Shown here: piece after piece, positions 18,371 to 25,415 of the stretch | How the letters are laid out: each line of letters begins with the position of its first letter | Position numbering within the stretch: the first letter of the stretch is position 1 | Made by a program: the position numbers and the translations under genes | The notes under the pieces: model-generated | The model's database searches: none | What the model saw: the letters and a program-made list of their open reading frames with translations, nothing else | What the model was told of the DNA's origin: nothing | Assembly: GCA_963761975.1 (NCBI GenBank) | Contig: CAVXIR010000004.1 | Span: forward strand, 1,798,001 to 1,862,000 | Length of the DNA stretch: 64,000 bases | Direction of reading: 5' to 3' | Origin: JAMQPK01 sp963761975 | Lineage (GTDB): Bacteria > Acidobacteriota > Vicinamibacteria > Vicinamibacterales > JAMQPK01

Positions 18371-20050
18371 TCAGTAAAGAGTAAAGGCCCACAACATATC
18401 CGCAGTGGCAATCAGCACGTACTGACGCCCTTCGTGCATATAGGTTTGCGGCGCGTTCGAGATGGTGCCGATGCGCGTGTGCCAGAGCGGCTTGCCATCT
18501 TTCGCATCGTGCGCCACGAAATTGCCGGCACCGTCGCCACCGAACAGCAGTCCGCCGGCGGTCGCGAGGAATCCAATCCCGCCGCCGCCGGAATTCAGAT
18601 ATTTGCGTCGCCAGGCAACCTTGCCGGTCGCCGGATCGATCGCGGTCAGGAACTTTCCACCCGAGCCAACCTCGACCCGCATCTTTCCGCCGAGCCCCAT
18701 CGATCCGCGTGGATCGGGATCGGTGAGGTACAGCATGTTGAACGCGTTGTCTTCCTGCGTGTAAACAAGGCCGGTATCCGGTGAGTAGGCAGGCGGCTGC
18801 CAGTTGGTGGTGCCGCCTTCCACCGGCGACACCAACGCGCCCGGAATGGTGGCTTCCTTCTCCGGGGCGGGCCACGGCGCCTGCCCCTTGTTCAGTCCTC
18901 CCGCCCAGTTCGTGTGCGTGCCGTACCGAGTCGTCACGATGTGCTCGCCGGTCACGCGATCGACAGTAAAAAAGTAGCCGTTGCGCGCCGCAACCGACAC
19001 CAGCTTGCGCGGCTTGCCGTTGACGCGGGCGTCGATGAGGATCGGCGACTGCACCGTATCCCAGTCGTGCGTGTCGTGCGGCGACATCTGGTAGTGCCAC
19101 GCCATCTTGCCCGTATCGACGTTCACGGCAACGAGCGCACATGTGTAAAGGTTGTCTCCGGGCCGCGCCACGCCCGTGTAAGCCGGCGTCGGGTTGCCGG
19201 TGCCGAAGATATAGAGCTTCGTTTCGGGATCGTACGACCCGGGCATCCAGGTGTGGCCGCCGCCATACCGGGCCGCATCGAGGTTTGGCCATGTTTCGAG
19301 CCCGGGATCGCCCTCTTTCATCGGCACGGTGTAGAACTTCCACTGCAGCTTGCCGGTTTCCGGATCGTAAGCCTGGAGGAATCCAGGACCGTCGAGATCG
19401 TTGCCCGTGCCGACGATGACGTGATCGCCGATGATGACGGGCGCGGGCGTCGAGAAGTACTGCTGATCGAAATCCGCGATTTCGACGTGCCAGCGCTCTT
19501 CCCCAGTCTTCGCATCGAGAGAAACAAGATAGTTGTCGGGAGTCTCAAAGAAGAGATAGTTGTGCCAGATGCCGACACCGCGATTCCCGATATGTGTGGC
19601 GCCGCGCGTCTTCCAGAAGTAGTGCCAGAGTTCGCGGCCATCCAGCGCATCGAGGGCCCACACGTTATCAGGTGCCGTGACGTAAAGAATGTCGCCCACT
19701 TTCAGGACAGCGCCTTTGATGGTGCCGCCCGTGAATTCACGCGTGCCGACCCCGCCGATGATCGTCGGCGGAACCCCGCCTCTTGGGCCGGTCAGCACAC
19801 GCGTCATCCACGCCAGCGTGAGATTCTTCACGTTCGATGTGTTGATGTGCTTGAGGCCGCTGTACCGCCGGCTCGTGTAGTCGCCTGCAAAGGTCGGCCA
19901 CGAGTCGCCAAGCGGCTTCACGAGAGCCCCCGGATCGAGCGCACTCAAGGTCCGGAGACCGGTTCTGGGTTCATTCTGCTGCTGGGCGACGAGTACCACC
20001 ACAGAGAGCACCGAGAACACAGAGAAGAGCAAGACTCTGTTTGCGTTCAT
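18371..20050 (-). CDS. PQQ-dependent dehydrogenase-like beta-propeller
   Basis: 559 residues. Landmarks are DSWPTFAGDYTSRRYSGLKH, VKNLTLAWMTRVLTG, GDILYVTAPDNVWALDALDG, HIGNRGVGIWHNYLFFETPD, GEERWHVEIADFDQQYFSTP, GHTWMPGSYDPETKLYIFGT, YQMSPHDTHDWDTVQSPILI, GTTNWQPPAYSPDTGLVYTQ and GGLLFGGDGAGNFVAHDAKD. This is a secreted quinoprotein-type propeller. Its start overlaps the stop of the dihaem cytochrome c gene by four bases (ATGA), strongly implying that the cytochrome is its electron acceptor. The substrate is unknown; TIM-barrel isomerases in the same run suggest a sugar-derived alcohol. The hydrophobic core of the signal peptide (FSVFSVLSVVVLV) is encoded by a CACAGAG-type array. Confidence 0.88.
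   Translation of the reverse strand: MNANRVLLFSVFSVLSVVVLVAQQQNEPRTGLRTLSALDPGALVKPLGDSWPTFAGDYTSRRYSGLKHINTSNVKNLTLAWMTRVLTGPRGGVPPTIIGGVGTREFTGGTIKGAVLKVGDILYVTAPDNVWALDALDGRELWHYFWKTRGATHIGNRGVGIWHNYLFFETPDNYLVSLDAKTGEERWHVEIADFDQQYFSTPAPVIIGDHVIVGTGNDLDGPGFLQAYDPETGKLQWKFYTVPMKEGDPGLETWPNLDAARYGGGHTWMPGSYDPETKLYIFGTGNPTPAYTGVARPGDNLYTCALVAVNVDTGKMAWHYQMSPHDTHDWDTVQSPILIDARVNGKPRKLVSVAARNGYFFTVDRVTGEHIVTTRYGTHTNWAGGLNKGQAPWPAPEKEATIPGALVSPVEGGTTNWQPPAYSPDTGLVYTQEDNAFNMLYLTDPDPRGSMGLGGKMRVEVGSGGKFLTAIDPATGKVAWRRKYLNSGGGGIGFLATAGGLLFGGDGAGNFVAHDAKDGKPLWHTRIGTISNAPQTYMHEGRQYVLIATADMLWAFTLY
19990..20045. repeat. Array A27: CACAGAG units inside a signal peptide
   Basis: ACCACAGAGAGCACCGAGAA and following units overlap the first 20 codons of the PQQ gene. 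The minus-strand reading supplies the hydrophobic Phe/Val/Leu core. The unit is shared with A21 and A24. Confidence 0.6.
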
Positions 20051-21000
20051 TTCAAGCTCGCCAGATATGCCGTTACATCATGGATGTCTTTATCTGTGTA
20101 GACCGGCAGGAGACTTCTGTGTGCCTCGAGTGGATCACGCACCTCCACTTTCGGCACTTCGGCCGTGCGGCGAAACGACCGTGGCGTGCCGTCGGCCTGC
20201 GTGAGCGACACCATGAAATCGTCGATGCGCTCGAGCCGGCCTTCGTATTTCTCACCGCTGGGCAGCGTCACGACAACTGTTGCCTCGCGTCGAGTCGTCA
20301 TGGGGGCAGGCCTTGGTCCTGTAGGCGGTGGCGCGCCGCGTCGTCCTCCCCCACTGCCGCCTGCGATCCACAGATTTTGAAGCTGAGCCGGCCCGAGATT
20401 TCGTGTGCCGATGCCCTTCAGATCGCCGGTGGCGGAATGACAGCCTGCGCACTTCGCAGCGAAATATCTTTCTCCGGCGGCCGCATCACCGACAAGGACT
20501 TTCAATTCGATCGGCGGTCCGGGTGGAGGCGCGCCCTGTCCTGGCGCGAGCGCGAGAACGCTGTGAATATACAAAGCGGTGGCTTTCACATCGTCTGGTG
20601 TCAGACCGCTCGCCGATACGCGATCTTTGTGCGAGCCGCGGACGAGTGGCTCGAGCAGCTCGCCCGTGCGATCGTTCAGCATCACCTCCGAGCGGAGCAG
20701 GTTCGGCCCTCCCCGCTCGCCGCCCCGAAGATCGGGACCGTGGCAGCTCCTGCACTCGGTGTCGTAGATCGCGCGACCCCGCGCCACCACTTCGGGAGGA
20801 TCCGGATCGCGCTGCTGTGCCGGAAAGCTGGCAACCCCGCCGCGCCCTTGCGCCCAGACGTGCGAGCACAACAACACCACCGCGAGCGCGCTCACTGCGA
20901 GGACTTGCGACTTGCGACCGACTGTCGACTCGCGACCGACTGTCGACTCGCGACTGCCTGTCGACTTTCGACTTTCGACTTGCGACTTTCGACTCCTCAT
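20047..21000 (-). CDS. Dihaem c-type cytochrome
   Basis: 317 residues with two haem-c sites, CRSCH at residues 83-87 and CAGCH at 184-188. Between the hydrophobic signal core (LAVSALAVVLLC, about residues 34-45) and the start codon are roughly 30 Ser/Arg/Lys/Val-rich residues encoded by array A8. The C-terminal part (VVTLPSGEKYEGRLERIDDF) is a domain common in cytochromes paired with PQQ propellers. It should be a periplasmic electron carrier for the dehydrogenase whose start overlaps its stop by ATGA. Its own ATG at 20998-21000 overlaps the TGA of the upstream TIM-barrel gene in the same way, so three genes form one coupled unit. A GTG at 21009 is possible but less natural. Confidence 0.9.
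   Translation of the reverse strand: MRSRKSQVESRKSTGSRESTVGRESTVGRKSQVLAVSALAVVLLCSHVWAQGRGGVASFPAQQRDPDPPEVVARGRAIYDTECRSCHGPDLRGGERGGPNLLRSEVMLNDRTGELLEPLVRGSHKDRVSASGLTPDDVKATALYIHSVLALAPGQGAPPPGPPIELKVLVGDAAAGERYFAAKCAGCHSATGDLKGIGTRNLGPAQLQNLWIAGGSGGGRRGAPPPTGPRPAPMTTRREATVVVTLPSGEKYEGRLERIDDFMVSLTQADGTPRSFRRTAEVPKVEVRDPLEAHRSLLPVYTDKDIHDVTAYLASLK
20902..20995. repeat. Array A8: GTCGACT / TTGCGACT units in a coding N-terminus
   Basis: About ten degenerate units (CTTGCGACTTGCGACCGACT onward) span codons 2-33 of the cytochrome gene and are read as SRKSQVESRKSTGSRESTVG. They start one codon after the ATG. Confidence 0.78.
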
Positions 21001-21962
21001 GTCCACCACGCCTCGACGGCAGGCTCAGTAAGAATCGCACGAGACAGCACGTCGATCGCCGCCTTCAGCCCTTCGTCGATCGACGCGAGCGCATCTTCGT
21101 GCTCGATGCTCATGACATAGTCGTAGCCCGCGAGCCGCAGCGCACTGACGATGCGCTTCCATTCGAACTCGTCGTGCCCGAAGCCGACGCTGCGGAACAG
21201 CCACGAGCGTTCCGGCATGCGACGGTACGTCTTGGTGTCGATGACACCGTTCACCGCAACGTTCTGTCTGTCGATGACGACATCCTTGGCGTGCATGTGA
21301 AAAATCGACGGTCCCAGTGCGCGAATCGCCGCAGGCACGTCGACACCCTGCCAGAAGAAATGGCTGGGGTCGAAGTTGACGCCGAGATTGTCGCCAACGG
21401 CCTTCCGCAGCCTCAGCGCGCTCTCTACGTTATAGACGATAAAGCCTGGATGCGCCTCGAGCGCCACCTTGACCCCGTGTTCCTTCGCGAACTTCGCGGC
21501 GCCGGTCCAGTAGGGGATCGCTTTTTTTTCCCACTGCCAATCGAGCACTTCGAGAAATTCCGGCGGCCAGGCAGCCGTCACCCAGTTCGGGTGCTTCGCG
21601 CCTTCAGAGTCTCCCGGACAACCGGAAAACGTCACAACCACCGGCACTTCCAGGCGCTCGGCAAGCCGGACGGTCTTTCGGAACGTCTCGTCTTCGCGCT
21701 TGGCGCGCGCCTTGTCCGGATGAAGCGGATCGCCATGACACGATAGTGCGCTGATCGTCAGCCCGGCGTCGGCAATCATCTGACGGAATTCGCGGGCGCG
21801 TTTCTTATCCTTCAAGTACAGATCGACATCCACGTGATCGCTTCCCGGCCACGAACCAGTGCCGAGCTCGATGGCCGTTACCTTCTCGAGCGATCTGACC
21901 TTTGCCAGCATCTCCTTGACGCCGAGCTTCCCGAACACCGGTGTAAACAACCCAAGCTTCAT
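20997..21962 (-). CDS. Sugar phosphate isomerase/epimerase (xylose isomerase-like TIM barrel)
   Basis: 321 residues, cytoplasmic, starting MKLGLFTPVFGKLGVKEML. Conserved AP-endonuclease-2 fold features are IELGTGSW, ISALSCHGDPLHPDK, VVVTFSGCPG, VALEAHPGFIVYNVES (metal-binding Glu), VNFDPSHFFWQGVD (Asp and His), IFHMHAKDVVID and DYVMSIEHEDALAS (Glu). The metal ligands of the family therefore look intact. Enzymes of this group interconvert or epimerise sugars, inositols or their keto forms. The stop overlaps the cytochrome start (ATGA). Four copies of an 87-bp repeat separate it from the Gfo/Idh gene upstream, so co-transcription with that gene is probable. Confidence 0.9.
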   Translation of the reverse strand: MKLGLFTPVFGKLGVKEMLAKVRSLEKVTAIELGTGSWPGSDHVDVDLYLKDKKRAREFRQMIADAGLTISALSCHGDPLHPDKARAKREDETFRKTVRLAERLEVPVVVTFSGCPGDSEGAKHPNWVTAAWPPEFLEVLDWQWEKKAIPYWTGAAKFAKEHGVKVALEAHPGFIVYNVESALRLRKAVGDNLGVNFDPSHFFWQGVDVPAAIRALGPSIFHMHAKDVVIDRQNVAVNGVIDTKTYRRMPERSWLFRSVGFGHDEFEWKRIVSALRLAGYDYVMSIEHEDALASIDEGLKAAIDVLSRAILTEPAVEAWWT

Positions 21963-21978
21963 CGTCGCCTCTTTTATT

Positions 21979-22326
21979 AGTCGCGGGGCCCCAACACCCG
22001 CTCCCGACGCTCCGCTTGCGGGGGCCCCATGCCCCGCGCCGCTACGCGTCGTTGTATCGAATAGTAGTCGCGGGGCCCCAACACCCGCTCCCGACGCTCC
22101 GCTTGCGGGGGCCCCATGCCCCGCGCCGCTACGCGTCGTTGTATCGAATAGTAGTCGCGGGGCCCCAACACCCGCTCCCGACGCTCCGCTTGCGGGGGCC
22201 CCATGCCCCGCGCCGCTACGCGTCGTTGTATCGAATAGTAGTCGCGGGGCCCCAACACCCGCTCCCGACGCTCCGCTTGCGGGGGCCCCATGCCCCGCGC
22301 CGCTACGCGTCGTTGTATCGAACGTT
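21979..22326. repeat. Four tandem 87-bp repeats copying the Gfo/Idh 3' end and spacer
   Basis: Copies start at 21979, 22066, 22153 and 22240 and read identically until the last diverges at its end, where it becomes the Gfo/Idh gene. Each unit holds TATCGAA plus the GTTGTATCG block (codons for the last residues of Gfo/Idh, VRYNDA, and its stop) and a GC-rich hairpin built on GGGGCCCC. The period of 87 is a multiple of three, which leaves the minus strand open with a 29-residue repeat. I regard this as incidental. A GTCGCGGGGCCCCACCACCC relative lies before the SWIB gene (698 onward). Confidence 0.95.
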
Positions 22327-23499
22327 GGTCCAGACGCCGCCGCCTGCATGGCTCTCGAGAATCGCATCGACGACACAGGCGGCACGATAGCCGTCGTCGA
22401 AGGTCGCAAACGCGGGTGGCTTGGGCTCATCCGGACGCTTTCCGTCGGCAATGAATCCGTAGATGTCCCGCATCAGGTTGCAGAAGGCATCGGCCCATGC
22501 CTCCTGGTGCCCGCCCGGCAGGTGCACATAGCGCTGCGCACCCGGGGCCAGAAGCGACGGATCTCTCGGCAGCACCGCGTTCGGGCCATCGCGGCGCCCT
22601 ATCCACAGCTCGTTCTGCCGCTCCTGAAACCAGCGCACTGATGCGCGGCTGCCATTCACCTCGAACCAGAGATCGTTCTTGTGGCCGGCGCACACCTGGC
22701 CGACGCACACCGCCCCGCGTGCACCGCCGTCGAAGCGCACGAGCACAGTCGCAAGATCCTCACTTTCGACATGAAACTCTTCGCCGCGCTCATCGGCGCG
22801 CGCCTGTCCCCCGGAGCCTTCGCGAAGGGGGGCAAACGCCTCTCGATTCTTCGTCGGCTTGAACCGTGTTGGAATCACCGTTCGGAAATCGGCGAGCACC
22901 GCCTCGATGCGCCGGCCAGTGACATGCTGGACGAGATCGCACCAATGCGACCCGATGTCTCCGATGGCCGAGCTCTTGCCGCCTTTGCCGGGCTCGAGCC
23001 GCCACGAGAAGTCGGTCGGGTGAAGCAGCCAGTCCTGCAGGTAGGCGCCGTGCACGAAATGCGGCTGGCCGATCTCGCCGGCGGCGATCATTTCGCGGGC
23101 CTGCTGCACCAAAGGGTTCCCCCGATAGTTGAACGTGACCGCATGGACGACTCCGGCTTCGCGCGCCGCATTCAGGAGCGATCGCGAGTCCTCTGAGTTG
23201 AGCGCCAGGGGCTTGTCAGAAATGACGTGCTTGCGATGCGTCAGCGCCGCCATGACGACCGGCACGTGCAGGTTGTTCGGGGTGGTGTTGTGTACGACGT
23301 GCACGCCGGGATCGGCGGCGAGCGCCTCGTAGCTGCCATAGGCCTTCGGAATGCCGAGCACGTCGGCCTTTGCCCTGGCGGACTTCTCACTGCTCGCCGC
23401 CACGGCCACGACATCGACGAAACCCAGACGCCGCACGGCATCGACGTGGTGCGCCCCGACGAATCCAGGGCCGACAATTCCCATCCCTATACGAGGCAT
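22303..23499 (-). CDS. Gfo/Idh/MocA family oxidoreductase
   Basis: 398 residues. The N-terminal Rossmann fold has GMGIVGPGFVGAHHVDAV, then SYEALAADPGVHVVHNTTPN and HVISDKPLALNSEDSRSLLN (the family EKP-like motif, here DKP). The C-terminal domain holds IGDIGSHWCDLVQHVTG with the usual Asp/His pair. It should be a cytoplasmic NAD(P)-dependent sugar or inositol dehydrogenase; the ligand is not predictable. An in-frame insert (E3) at about residues 220-232 encodes APLREGSGGQARA and looks like an added surface loop. It starts two bases after the stop of the upstream TIM-barrel gene. Its last codons have been amplified into the tandem repeat downstream. Confidence 0.92.
   Translation of the reverse strand: MPRIGMGIVGPGFVGAHHVDAVRRLGFVDVVAVAASSEKSARAKADVLGIPKAYGSYEALAADPGVHVVHNTTPNNLHVPVVMAALTHRKHVISDKPLALNSEDSRSLLNAAREAGVVHAVTFNYRGNPLVQQAREMIAAGEIGQPHFVHGAYLQDWLLHPTDFSWRLEPGKGGKSSAIGDIGSHWCDLVQHVTGRRIEAVLADFRTVIPTRFKPTKNREAFAPLREGSGGQARADERGEEFHVESEDLATVLVRFDGGARGAVCVGQVCAGHKNDLWFEVNGSRASVRWFQERQNELWIGRRDGPNAVLPRDPSLLAPGAQRYVHLPGGHQEAWADAFCNLMRDIYGFIADGKRPDEPKPPAFATFDDGYRAACVVDAILESHAGGGVWTNVRYNDA
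22803..22840. repeat. In-frame palindromic insert E3
   Basis: The 38-bp insert begins CCTGTCC and ends AACGCC like E1, with the core GGAGCCTTCGCGAAGG. It is read in frame within Gfo/Idh. Confidence 0.6.
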
Positions 23500-23501
23500 G
23501 T

Positions 23502-24416
23502 CTAGGCGAGCGCCTTTCTCACATAGTCGAGCCCTTTTTTGACCTCCTCGACCGGCGTACCGGTGCCCTTGTACTCGTACTCGAGGTAGGCGGCGATCGG
23601 CCACTTGTTCTGCTTCAGCAGCTGCAGCACCTCGCGAATCGGCGCGTCGCCCGTCCCCCACGGAGAATTTTCTCCCTGGTCGCGCTTCCGATCCTTGATG
23701 TGCAGGTTCGTGATGCTCGCATGGTGCTCGCGAATATAGGCCACGGCATCGAAATTGGCGGCCGTGAAATGGCCGATGTCGAGGTTCACCCTGAAATACT
23801 TCGAAATCTTCTGCGCGGCGGCAAAACTCTCGGGGGTGGCAAACTCGTTCGGGTCTTTCAGATTGGAGTGGTTGTGCATCGCCACTATCATCTTGTGCTT
23901 CTCGGCGAAGGGTGCGACGCGCTTCGCCGCCGAAAGCGTACTCGATGCCGTGATGAATTCGGCCCCCAGCGCGCGCGCCATCTCGAAGCCGCGATCGATT
24001 TCCGGCTCGGTGAAGCTGTCGTTGAAGCTGTAGTTGAACGCACGAATCGTGATGTTCGCAGCGTTGAATTTCTTGCGGATTGCAACGAAGTGATCCAGCG
24101 GCGTCTCGAGCCTCCAGCTGCGAAGCTGCTCGCGTGGCACTTTGGCCGGCTCAATCTGCGGCGACCATAGCTCACAATCGCGCAAGCCGCACTCGTTGAA
24201 CGCCTTGACCAGCAGGTCGGACATGTCGCCTTCCGCCGGCCTGGGCAGCGCTCGAAAACTATAGGTCTGCGCGCCGACTCTCACACCATTGATCATGGCG
24301 CCCGCCGCACCCCCGCCCGTCTGTCCACGAGCCAGGGCTCCATTTGCTGATGCGTCCTTGAGCGGAACCAGCAGGCCCGACAGCGCGATGGTGGCGAACT
24401 CCCGGCGTGTAAACAT
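23502..24416 (-). CDS. Tat-exported sugar phosphate isomerase/epimerase-like TIM barrel
   Basis: 304 residues with a twin-arginine leader (MFTRREFATIALSGLLVPL), so exported folded. The TIM-barrel core shows VGAQTYSFRALPRPA, NITIRAFNYSFND, IVAMHNHSNLKDPNEF (His and Asn), VNLDIGHFTAANFDAV (Asp, His), ITNLHIKDRKRDQGENSPWG and YLEYEYKGTGTPVEEV (Glu). Such Tat-exported members are frequent beside Gfo/Idh dehydrogenases and PQQ systems in Acidobacteria and Planctomycetes; their reaction is not established. It is the first gene of the minus-strand run 24416 to 18371, followed after two bases by Gfo/Idh. Confidence 0.9.
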   Translation of the reverse strand: MFTRREFATIALSGLLVPLKDASANGALARGQTGGGAAGAMINGVRVGAQTYSFRALPRPAEGDMSDLLVKAFNECGLRDCELWSPQIEPAKVPREQLRSWRLETPLDHFVAIRKKFNAANITIRAFNYSFNDSFTEPEIDRGFEMARALGAEFITASSTLSAAKRVAPFAEKHKMIVAMHNHSNLKDPNEFATPESFAAAQKISKYFRVNLDIGHFTAANFDAVAYIREHHASITNLHIKDRKRDQGENSPWGTGDAPIREVLQLLKQNKWPIAAYLEYEYKGTGTPVEEVKKGLDYVRKALA

Positions 24417-24477
24417 AGAATCCCTCCGCGTTATTGCGTGCGTGCAGGTGAACTTGTATCACAAAAGGGAGTAGCTG

Positions 24478-24552
24478 ATGTCCTTGAGCCGCCGGGGTTT
24501 TCTGAGGGTTGCCGGGGGCCGCCAACCCGATGACGGCCGTGGGGAACTCTAG
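24478..24552 (+). pseudogene. Orphan Tat-leader micro-ORF (possible remnant)
   Basis: 24 codons with AGGGAG 9 nt before the ATG, reading MSLSRRGFLRVAGG and then running out to a TAG that overlaps the HemD stop. The SRRGFLR motif is a twin-arginine leader with no mature protein attached. It may be the start of a deleted gene or chance. Confidence 0.25.
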
Positions 24553-25415
24553 GTGCGGCTTACTTCGCAGTTGATGTTCTTGTGGCGCAAAGCGTGAAAG
24601 TGTTCGGCGAGGGTCGCAATCAACGGGCCCATTTTGGGGTTGGCTGGCACCACGCGGGGCGTAATGCCCGCCTGTTCGAGCGCCGCGCGGCAGACCGGAC
24701 CGACAGCCGCGACAACGGTGCGGGAGTTGAGTGCTTCGATGAAGGATGCACCGACGCCCATCTCAGCGGCAACCTGCAACAGGTGGCGTGCCTGAATCTG
24801 GCTCGTGAAGACGACAGTGTCGACGTGACCTGCGATCACGTCTTCGATCAACACCGTCAACGGCTTCGTGTCATCCGGCAGCTGCCACTCGTAAAGGCAC
24901 AGCTCGGTCACTTGCGCTCCGCGCGCGCGAAACTCACGGGCAAGAGTGTCATTGCGCTCACCGTAGTGGAACAGCACAACCTGGAGATTTCGCAAATCGT
25001 AGGCATTCAACGCCGACAGCAATTCTTCGCTCGTGAACGGTTCGCGCGCGCATACCGAAGGTGAGATCCCGCGCCGTTTCAGCGCCGCAACCGGCTTCGG
25101 CCCCCGGCATGCGAGCATCGCGCACGACAGCGATTCGAGCAGAAAGGGCAAGCGTCCCTGACGTTCAGCCTCCTCGAACAGCGCATTCACCGCCACCCCG
25201 GTCAGAAAGACGATCACATGCGCAGCCGCCGACTCGAGCGCATGCAGGAACGCGGCAACGGGCTCGCGGCAATCGACTGGCGTCTCGCGAACAGCGGGAG
25301 CAAATCGAGGGATGCCGCCATGTCGACGGACGAGCTCTCCCATCTCGCCGCTCATTCGCGACTCCAGGAGCGCAACGCGAACCCCCGTCAGCGCGTCAGA
25401 TCTTGACGACGCCAT
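24549..25415 (-). CDS. hemD: Uroporphyrinogen-III synthase (HemD-like)
   Basis: 288 residues in two alternating Rossmann-like lobes: VRVALLESRMSGEMGELVRR, VIVFLTGVAVNALFEEAER, VACRGPKPVAALKRRGI-type region, VVLFHYGERNDTLAREFRAR, DTVVFTSQIQARHLLQVA and VVAAVGPVCRAALEQAGITP. These are the scattered conserved positions of uroporphyrinogen-III synthase, which closes hydroxymethylbilane to uro'gen III. Its start overlaps the 3' end of the nitrite reductase gene by 28 nt. I infer that it supplies uro'gen III for the siroheme of that enzyme. No methyltransferase (CysG/SUMT) is seen in the window, so siroheme synthesis must be completed elsewhere. Divergent HemD sequences can be misassigned, but the context supports the call. 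Confidence 0.82.
   Translation of the reverse strand: MASSRSDALTGVRVALLESRMSGEMGELVRRHGGIPRFAPAVRETPVDCREPVAAFLHALESAAAHVIVFLTGVAVNALFEEAERQGRLPFLLESLSCAMLACRGPKPVAALKRRGISPSVCAREPFTSEELLSALNAYDLRNLQVVLFHYGERNDTLAREFRARGAQVTELCLYEWQLPDDTKPLTVLIEDVIAGHVDTVVFTSQIQARHLLQVAAEMGVGASFIEALNSRTVVAAVGPVCRAALEQAGITPRVVPANPKMGPLIATLAEHFHALRHKNINCEVSRT

Noticed and set aside
18914..20101. Long plus-strand open frame opposite the PQQ gene
   Set aside because: High-GC shadow frame: no recognisable domain, no ribosome-binding site, Arg/His/Ala-rich, while the minus strand encodes a clear family.
21979..22326. CRISPR array
   Set aside because: Units are 87 bp, directly abutting and identical, with no variable spacers and no cas genes nearby.
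21977..22451. Open minus-strand frame with a 29-residue tandem repeat, resembling a collagen-like or surface repeat protein
   Set aside because: It follows from an 87-bp repeat whose period is a multiple of three; the frame is fused artificially to the TIM barrel, has no ribosome-binding site of its own, and the repeat is explained as duplication of a gene tail plus spacer.
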